Part shown: positions 1 through 6,995 of the stretch, one piece after another
Numbering within the stretch: position 1 is the stretch's first letter
Layout of the letters: each line of letters opens with the position of its first letter
Assembly: GCA_009602725.1 (NCBI GenBank)
Contig: WELB01000001.1
Location: forward strand, 2,056,741 to 2,070,212
Origin: Spirogloea muscicola
Lineage: Eukaryota; Streptophyta; Zygnematophyceae; Spirogloeales; Spirogloeaceae
DNA: 13,472 nucleotides
Direction of reading: 5' to 3'
Position numbers and translations under genes: made by a program
Notes under the pieces: model-generated
What the model saw: the letters and a program-made list of their open reading frames with translations, nothing else
Databases searched by the model: none
What the model was told of the DNA's origin: nothing

Positions 1-44
1 CGCCGCGCGGGGCGGAGCGGCGGCCGGGCGGGAGCGCCGGGGCC
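1..44 (+). other. 5' flank / 5' UTR of gene A (partial)
   Basis: This is very GC-rich sequence, mostly G and C with CGG and GGGCG runs, directly upstream of the ATG of gene A. It is too short to show a promoter. It is probably 5' UTR or core promoter cut off by the window edge. Confidence 0.4.
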
Positions 45-2666
45 ATGGTCCCGCCCGCCTCGTGGAGTCCCCAGTGGCGGCTCCTGGCGGCGTCGGCGGC
101 CCTCGCGGCGCTCCTGCCGCTGATGTTGGCGCTGCCCGCCGCGGTACCGGACGACGGCGTCGTCGAAGAGGCGGAGAGGAGCGGCCTGTATGGCAGCGCG
201 GTGCAGGACGCGGCGCGCGAGCTCATGCAGCGCTGGGCGTGGCGCTACGGCCTGCTTGCCAGCCCGCCGCCGATGGCTCCCGAGCTGCTCATGTCCACCC
301 CGGACGCCCCCCATCTCCAGGCACGCGACCTCTGCCGCCCCAGAGCCACCTATAGAGCCGACGCCGATCATGGTAGCTGCAACTTGGAGTCGATTAGATC
401 GCACCGAGGCCCTCGATACCTCTGAGCGGCAGCGAGTGTTCTGCGGTCGTTTGATCCAGCGGAGGAGCCTTCCACTATGCCAGTGGACAGCGGTTGCTCA
501 CGAAGTTGGGCTGCCTGCGCTTGTGGCGTCAGGACTGCGACGCACTGGAGGAGCAACATCGGGCTGCCGAGCAGCGCGGTGCCAATGGCGCGCTGCCTGC
601 GTGGGCCTTGAGCGGCGACGGGCAGGGCGGGCCGAACCCTCCGTGGGTGAGCGCGCCGCGGCTGGCCCATCCCGTCAAGAGCGTCTGGCAATGTGGCAGT
701 CAGCTCCAGCTGCACAACAAGCTGTGACATGGGTGGATCACAACACCCAGACTGCCGCTCACGTGTCCACCATGTGCTCCCCTTGGCTTTTCGCTAGATT
801 CGCGGCGGTCACTTGGAAAACCTCAAGTTGACACACCGTGCCCAAGCCGACATTTGGATCCACCAGCACCCCGCGAATTGCTCAGCCCCTGACGTTCGCT
901 TCGCTGTCATCGAGTGGCGGCCAGTCCATGGCCACGGCTTGGGCTCCCAGCTGCACATTGTCACGGGCGTGCTCAATGAGGTGCTCAAGTCCGGCCGTGT
1001 AGCCGTCTTTGCCAACCAGTGGCAACGTGCCCTCCACCGCCACTGCCGAGGTGCATGCCGCTCCGCTAGTCGCTCAGACTTGGTCTGGAGCTTTGTCGAT
1101 CATGGGTGCAGAGCTGTTTTTATGCTGACAGCTGCTCATGGCCTGCACCATGCTGCAGGCAAGGTGCGGGGCCGCCTGGCGTGTTATTTCTGGCCGGAGA
1201 CATCAGAAGAGTGCACGGAGTTGGCTCTTGAGTGGTACGAGCTGACGGCGGGCGAGCCCAAAGAGACGCGCAAGTCAGTCCTTGCTGCTCCTGATCGCTT
1301 TGTGTACGTGCCACACCAGGCCTTTGCGGGCCTGTACTGGCGTGCCGACTACGCCTAGTGAGCTCCCCCTCTAACTCCCCATCCTCCCCCCCTCCCAACC
1401 TTTCTAGCAACGAGCAATGTGCTTCCCAACGTTCGGTTGCCTTCACCTGGCGGCTTTGAAGGCCTTCAGTACGAGGATGCTGCATCGGATGGTTTCCCTT
1501 GATTCCCAGGAGGAAGGACGTTTCATAGCAAGCCCTTGGTTTTGGACCCGGTATCCTTACCTCTGAACCTTGAAGTGACTCTTAGAGTCAATTCAAGGCC
1601 AATTGATATATCGGACCACGTTTGCAGCCACTGGGGCCGACCCTGGGACGGCCAGGAGGCATCCCTGGAGCTGCTCGGCCAGCAATTCTCACAAGATGAT
1701 TATTACGGCGCTACCAACTGGTACCGGTCGCAGGCGGTGCGGTATATGCTGCGGTGGCCAAGCCGGGCAATGTGCCAAATCACCAACAAGGTGCGACATG
1801 ATGCATATGGCGCGCACGTCGCTCTGGAGGTGGTGGCCGCGGGCGCGGCACAGGCGGCACTAGAGCGGCGGCTGCCGGAGCTGGCGGCGAAGCGGGCGGC
1901 GGTTACGACACTGGGGCCTGGTCAAGACTTGGGACGAGAAGAGGCCCAGGGGCTCGTCGGGTCTCTGTGGCGGGACGAGGAGCCTTACATTCCGCGGCCT
2001 GCCGTGAGCATCCACGTGCGACAGGGCGATAAGGCCATCGAGATGAAGCTGTACGGCTTTCCGGCGTTCATGTGGTATGCATACCGCCTGCGGTACCACG
2101 CGCCGGATGCTCGCCATGTCTGGCTCAGTACAGAAATGCAGGTGAAATGCGCCTCACTACGCAGATCTATGCCTGTTATCTAGAATGTCAGGCTGGCCGC
2201 TCCGGGAGCCGCCCTCAGGCTTGCGGACCGTCTCGTAATTGCCCTGAAATGCTCCTGCAAAGAAGTAGGAGGATCTGATGTCATGATGCCTGCGCTGAAT
2301 GGTTGCTAAAACCATCGTTGGCGCCCACGAGCGGCGTAAACCTATGGCCAGGCCGTGGTGGACCAGGCGCCCAAGTACGGCCGGTGGTCGTTCTTCTTCA
2401 CCAAAATGCCACGGCAAGGTCGAGGTACGACAATGGAACGCTATGAGAAGGGCTCTGGGATGGAGACCGCAACTGGCGTTGCCTTCGCACAGTTGCTCAT
2501 TGCAGCTGAGTGCGACTACTTCATTGGTGTCCTTGGCTCCAATTGGAATCGACTCATCAATGAGCTGCGGGTAACTGGCGGGCGCCTGCGTGCTGGGTAT
2601 CTGGGGCTTAATATTGGCGAGGACACCCATATGGTCAAGCCTCCCACCCCCCCCAAAGCCACTTAA
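45..2666 (+). CDS. Gene A: FUT8-like (GT23) fucosyltransferase, type II Golgi protein, six exons
   Basis: Exons 45-320, 533-646, 798-1050, 1159-1357, 1628-2141 and 2352-2666 join into one frame of 556 residues; intron phases are 0,0,1,2,0. Junctions were set by aligning with genes B and D. The ATG at 45 lies in a good context (GGCCATGG) and precedes an uncleaved signal anchor (about residues 11-33). A conserved helix (RELMQRWAWRYGL, about 58-70) and a variable stem follow. GT23 blocks: GHGLGSQLH (175-183), a CYFWPETSEEC block, WYRSQAVRYMLRW (312-324), HVRQGDK (410-416) and CDYFIGVLGSNWNRLINELR (506-525). In the FUT8 family the Arg/Asp/Lys of the HVR block contact GDP-fucose; here the second Arg is Gln413. 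There is an N-C-S sequon at Asn157. No SH3 domain follows; the C-terminus has a short Pro-rich tail that B and D lack. Predicted role: transfer of fucose (or a related sugar) from a GDP donor in the Golgi lumen; the acceptor is unknown. Intron 1 starts with GC. Confidence 0.83.
321..532 (+). other. GC-AG intron 1 of gene A
   Basis: Exon 1 of A must end at the CCATCTCCAG of 311-320, because the paralogues end exon 1 at the same Pro-His-Leu-Gln and have GTGAGA (B) and GTGGGG (D) next. In A the next bases are GCACGC, a GC donor. The acceptor is GGCGTCAG at 525-532, and the phase is 0 on both sides. The nearest downstream GT (GTAGCT at 372) would break the frame with exon 2. Reading through without splicing reaches a stop soon after (423-425). 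Confidence 0.65.
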
Positions 2667-3730
2667 GCACAACCTATTATGGGCCGCGCACATTGTCAGG
2701 TCAAGTTGTACAAGCCCCTTGCCCTTCAATAGTGGGCGACTTCAGTAACCTCCATGCAGAGACAAATACCTGCGAAGGAAGCTGGCACTTTCCACTGTGC
2801 AAAGTGCTTTTTATTCGGAGATTTGCAGTAATTTTCCACGACAATAGGATCTCTGTACAGTCCTTGCCCTTCCTTACATTCGTTGTCGACCAGACCTTGG
2901 CTTCAATATCATTTGATGATTCTTGATGTGATTGTATCTGCTTGTGATGGTGGACGCTATTGCATAATGTGATTGGTATACATGATCTTGAATGTTGACT
3001 GAAAAGATAAAATGGTGCGATACACTTCTTCTGGTGCACGATATTGTTTAGCAAATCTCCTAATCAATTCAGTGATTCCATTTGTGGTCTTCCTATTACA
3101 ATGAGGCACTACACCGTATGTTGGTCAACATGGTTGTTAGCATCGTGAGCACTCTTGTACATTATATACTACTGATGCATAACCTTAAGATCTGTCAGTC
3201 ACAAAAGCACTTATGGTCAAGTAAGCAGTTGTCGTATTGCTATTGGGACGCTTTCTGTAAGTGTGACACTTCTTGAGAATTCTGTTGCCTTTCAGTGCTC
3301 CTCTTACTCAACATGGATAGGCAAACTCTTCAACATATCGTCCAATTCAGCTCTTTGTTGATATTGCAGATGCGGGCTATTCCGGTATATAAATATTAAC
3401 TCATCAATTTCAACCAATTGAATGTACATCATTGATGTCACCACCTTTTGGGGGTTTTGAATGACGGTAATGATACCAAGTGTCCGTCGTCCTTTGACGC
3501 CGGCCTTTGCATGCCCTCCATGAGGATGTTCTACCGGGAATTTTCGCTCCACTTCGTCATATATAAGCCAGTCTGTCAGGCTGCCTTTTCAACCAAAAGG
3601 GAACCACCAGTCTTGCCTAAGCCAGTCTGTCAGGCTGCCTTTTCAATCAGCATGGAGCCACCAGTCTTGCAGTGCGAGGTGCACAGCAGCACAGAGTTCA
3701 GTTAGCAGCGAAGCCTCTGGGCCTGTACTG
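2667..3730. other. A+T-rich spacer between the converging 3' ends of A and B
   Basis: No credible gene lies here; open frames are short and mostly lack ATG starts. The base composition drops clearly in G+C compared with the exons, as expected for 3' UTRs. On the plus strand a TGTAA (3256-3260) could serve as a green-alga-type polyadenylation signal for A, and on the minus strand TGTAA at 3100-3096 or 2878-2874 could serve B. All are far from the stops, so the evidence is weak. A TATA-like string (TATATAAAT, 3386-3394) has no gene behind it. A 54-base tandem repeat lies at 3564-3671. Confidence 0.5.
3564..3671. repeat. 54-bp tandem repeat, two copies
   Basis: Copies run 3564-3617 and 3618-3671. 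Both begin TAAGCCAGTCTGTCAGGCTG, continue CCTTTTCAA, and end CCACCAGTCTTGC. They differ mainly in a short central stretch (CCAAAAGGGA versus TCAGCATGGA). The array lies 60 bases beyond the stop codon of gene B, probably in its 3' UTR. The period is a multiple of three, so a plus-strand frame reads two similar 18-residue units, but there is no ATG start and no sign of a real protein. Confidence 0.9.
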
Positions 3731-6306
3731 TCACAGCTCCAGCGCGAGGAACCCGCGCCGTACACGGCCGCCTGTGACCCGCAGCTCATTGATGAGCTGG
3801 TTCCACGGGTTGCGCAGGCTGCCAATGAAGAAGTCGCACTCGATGGAGATGAGGAGGTTGGCAAAGGCAGCATCCACGGTGATGTCCGGTGCTGCATCTT
3901 GCAGATTGCGAGGCTCACTTGTGTGCCAGAACAGCCAACCCTTGTGCTCAGACGTCTGGCGTATAATTGCCTGCACAGCAATAGGGAATGAAGTTGACAT
4001 TAATGGAAGCCCACTATTGAACACCAAGATCACCAGCTGACAGTATCGAGTAAATTGACTCGAGGTCAAGCTGATTAAGTCCAAGCTGAATACATTACTA
4101 CACTGTTATGAAACAAATGCAGCGAAATGTGTGGACCTGCCATGTGAGAACGTCTGTAGAGGCTACACCAGTGTAAGATTTACAGTATACCTTCTGAATG
4201 CACGATAGTATACTCTGAAGGAAGGCTTGAGCAGTACCTTGGAGTTGGTGGTGAGCCAGACATGGCGGACATTGGGAACGTGGAACCGCAGGCGCGCCGC
4301 GTACCACATGTGTGCGTCCAGGGACTGGAGCTCCGGCAGTGGGGGAGCGCCTTCCCTGTCATCGTGCTGGATGTTTATGCTGACAATGGGGCGCGGGATG
4401 TAGGCCTCGGCATGGCGCCAGACAGTGGTCTCCAGTCCGACGCGCGTGAAGTTGATGTCAGGGGGCCGCTCCATATCCGCGGACGCGGGGTCGCTGTCCA
4501 TGTCGTCACGCAGCTCGCCCTGCAGCCGCTCTGTGATGCGGAGCTCCTGCGCGACGCGCGTGCCGTAGGCGTCGTCGCGCGCCTGGTTCACCAGCCGGCA
4601 CGCGCGCTCGCTGGGCCAGCGGGCAAGGTAACGCACAGCCTGGGCACGCCACCATGCTTGCCCCCGAACGTCATTGCCCAGCTCCGCGGTCACGCCCAGC
4701 AGTTCCACAGACACGGCCTGCGTCAGCCACGGCGAGCCCCACTTCCTGGCGGAGTACCGTGGCCCAGGAGTGGCAGCAATCAGTCAGCAGATTCTGTGGG
4801 CGGTGTTGTGCTAGAAGATGAGGACATCTGCTTAAGAAGGGCTAAGTTCAGACTACAGTTTTCGGTCTAATGCTCTGTCAGAGTCGTGAGCTATGATCCA
4901 GTGGGGTCAAGGAAGGTTGCGGCTGCCAGAAGCTTACTTGGCAGCTTCCCATTGTCCAGCCAGGCTCGTGACGGCGTCCGCAGGAAGCACGACATATTTG
5001 TCAGCGGCCTGAAGCAGGGCGATGGCATCACCGGCCGCAATGGCACCTTCCCATGTCTGCTTGTTGCCGAGGTAATGCTCCATCGCCAGACGCCCGCAGA
5101 ACTCATCGACCGGCGGCTGGAAGTAGCACTCCCACCGTCCTGACAGCTCGCCTGCTGCCGCAAGAGCCAACGCAGCCATGGCTAACGATGGGCCTCGTGG
5201 CTGCTTGGCGCAGCATCGACCATCTCACAGTTAAGTGCTGCAACTCGAGGTGATCATTGCCAACATTAGACAAGAGGACAAAGTGCTGCCAGCCGGTCCA
5301 CGCAGGGCCGCCATCGGACCCACCTGCGCATTCGCTGTGCTTGGCGGCCTCCCAGTTGTTGGCGAGCACGACCAGGCGGCCCGCGGCGACGGCGGCGCTC
5401 ATGGCGCCAGCGACAGCGTGGATCTCCGCCGCCGGACCACCGTCGTCGTCGGCGGGCCACTCCAGGATGGCGACGCGCACGCCGGGCGCGTCGCAGGCCG
5501 GCGGGTGCTGGTGGGTCCAGAGGTCGGCCTGCGCCCGCCTCGTCAGCGGCAGGTTCTCGTACTCGCCGCCGCGGATCTGCTTGGCAGCGGCTCATTGCGC
5601 AGCGATGGTGAGCCATGGGGCTGCACCCAGAGCTGGAGCTTGGAGCATCAAGGGGGGGGCCCAATGGCCGCGATTGCCAGTTGCCTTAGTGGCAAGTGGC
5701 AATGGCTGCCAGTTGCTATCGAGTGACCGGTGCCAGCGCCGGCAGGAGCGGCAGAAGTAGCAAGGCGCACCCATGGGGGGTTGGGGCCGCCGTGGCTGCC
5801 GGCCTCGGCCCAGGCCGGCAGCGCGCTGCGCCAGCCACGCGCGTCCAGCGCCCGCCGCTCCGCCGTGAGGTTGGCGCAGTACTGCCGTTGGCGGCAGGCG
5901 GCGGCAGCGGTGCGGTCAGACCGCCGGCGCAGCCTGCGTGCGCGGGGCGCCGAGGGCCTCGACAAGGCGCGCCTCTCACCTGGAGGTGCGGCGCAAACGG
6001 CACGTTCCGCTCGTCTGGCGGTCCGCCGCCGCCGCCGCCGCCGTCGCCGTCGCCGGCGCCGGTGGCAATGCCGCCGGCGCTCAGGCCGTAGATGTGAGCC
6101 CAGGTGTCGGCGAGGCTCTGCGCCTCGGCGAGGTGGAGCGGGCTGAGCAGCGCCGAGGCGCCGCCGCCGCCGCCGTCAGCCGCCGCCGGCGCCGCCTCCT
6201 CGCCGCCCGCCGCCGGCAGCGCCGCCATCGCCGCTGCTGCCGTCGCCACCGCCAGGAGGAGCGCCAGGACGCGCGGCAGCGGCCTTGCCGCCGCCGCCAC
6301 CGCCAT
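3731..6306 (-). CDS. Gene B: diverged FUT8-like (GT23) paralogue, possible pseudoenzyme, six exons
   Basis: Minus-strand exons in order: 5980-6306, 5771-5881, 5324-5576, 4938-5151, 4238-4745, 3731-3970, giving 550 residues. Phases and the 253-base exon 3 match genes A and D. An Ala/Leu signal anchor (about residues 8-30) is followed by a Gly-rich, Asp-containing stem (44-95) and the conserved APHLQ end of exon 1. The scaffold blocks survive: NLPLTRRAQADLW, the NNW block, WWRAQAVRYLARW, AYIPRP and ECDFFIG. The ligand-binding residues do not. The G-S-Q-L-H segment reads GGPAAEIHA (192-200), H-V-R-Q-G-D-K reads NIQHDDR (426-432), and L-G-S-N-W-N-R reads LRNPWNQ (523-529). The frame is open with plausible splice sites throughout, so this does not look like a simple dead copy. 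It may be inactive, a partner for A or D, or use another substrate. It is convergent with A and divergent from C. Gene structure is well supported; loss of activity is inferred. Confidence 0.8.
6022..6055. repeat. Trinucleotide (GCC/GGC) tract coding the Gly run in gene B
   Basis: Repeated CCG/GCC units with interspersed GTC lie inside exon 1 of gene B. Read on the minus strand they encode the Gly run of the lumenal stem, with Asp from the GTC interruptions. Such tracts often vary in length between strains. The stem is the least conserved part of the three paralogues, so the tract is probably structurally tolerated. Confidence 0.7.
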
Positions 6307-6587
6307 GAGGGCCGCCGCTAGAGTTGCTCAGGGTTGAGCAGGAGCGATCCGCACGGCACCGCCGCGGCGTCCGGCGGCGGCTGCGGCGGCAATGGCGCCG
6401 GGATTGCCGGGGACGGAACACGGGGGGTGCGCCGAGCTGATGGACACGTGGACGGCTGCGATGCTCTCACATCGGAAGGCCCTGTTCGAACGGCGAGCGG
6501 AGTCCCCCGTGTCGGCACCCCACCTCTGACTTATCGGTGCACGTAACGGCAGGACCAGGAAAGAAAGTGCTCGCCCATAGAGAAGAG

Positions 6588-6606
6588 GGGCTGGCAAAGC
6601 CAGCCC
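6588..6606. repeat. Perfect short inverted repeat (8-bp arms, 3-base loop)
   Basis: GGGCTGGC and GCCAGCCC flank AAA. It could be a protein-binding palindrome or an RNA hairpin in the leader of gene C. It follows an A/G-rich stretch and lies about 390 bases upstream of the C start codon. Confidence 0.55.
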
Positions 6607-6673
6607 AAAAAGAATGGAAAATGTCCAAAGCCAAAGAAAGAGGTGCCGAAATGGGTCTACACTACAATGACAC

Positions 6674-6772
6674 AATGACGGAGGGGCCTGAAAGTGCTAT
6701 GTGCAGGACGGACCAGGTCCCAGCGGTCGGGCCCCACCAAGTGGCGTCGGCCCTTTCAGGCCCTCGGACATT
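6674..6772. repeat. Foldback inverted repeat with about 20-bp arms
   Basis: The left arm (6674-6694) and the reverse complement of the right arm (6753-6772) match except for two substitutions and one extra G. The inner 11 bases, GGGCCTGAAAG and CTTTCAGGCCC, are exact. The loop is 58 bases and contains a small palindrome, GGACC-A-GGTCC. It lies between the divergent genes B and C and is in no predicted exon. Confidence 0.7.
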
Positions 6773-6940
6773 CCTCTGGGCTGGCCTCTCAGAGCCACTG
6801 CCTTACAATGGACGAGCCGTCTCGTCGTCGGCTCTCGGGGCGGGGCCGTGCAAGGCTGGACCGAGCAGCCTCTGCCGACAGCTAAAGCAAGTGATCCCTG
6901 AGGTGCCGTCACCTCCTGCCGCGGCGCGCCGCCGGCGGAG

Positions 6941-6987
6941 GCGGCGGCGACTGCGGCGGCGGCGGCGGCGACTGCGGCGGCAGCGCN
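6941..6987. repeat. GCG-rich 21-bp duplication with an ambiguous base
   Basis: The 19-base string GCGGCGGCGACTGCGGCGG occurs at 6941-6959 and again at 6962-6980. The undetermined base N at 6987 follows, nine bases before the ATG of gene C. The N suggests low coverage or allelic length variation in this GC-rich leader. Confidence 0.7.
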
Positions 6988-6995
6988 CCCCAGCG

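Larger units (their letters stand above)
6307..6995. promoter_or_regulatory. Divergent intergenic region shared by genes B and C
   Basis: These 689 bases separate the start codons of B (minus) and C (plus) and must hold both 5' UTRs and promoters if the gene models are right. The B side is GC-trinucleotide rich; the middle (about 6540-6700) is richer in A. I see no clear TATA box at a fitting distance. Visible elements are a perfect hairpin GGGCTGGC-AAA-GCCAGCCC (6588-6606), a longer foldback (6674-6772), a short palindrome GAGGTG-CCGT-CACCTC (6900-6915) and a 21-base GCG-rich duplication next to the C start. A plus-strand frame is open across much of it, but its protein is low complexity and I do not call it. 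Confidence 0.5.

Noticed and set aside
3386-3394. TATATAAAT as a promoter TATA box
   Set aside because: No gene follows it within a sensible distance on the plus strand, and such strings are expected by chance in this A+T-rich spacer.
3448-3705. Plus-strand frame with two 18-residue repeats
   Set aside because: There is no ATG start. The repeat period of 54 is simply a multiple of three, and the frame lies in the A+T-rich 3' flank of gene B. It is treated as a DNA minisatellite.
5235-6146. Long plus-strand frames opposite gene B exons
   Set aside because: These are antisense shadows in GC-rich codons. The minus strand has the homologous exons with matching phases and motifs; the plus frames show no domain.
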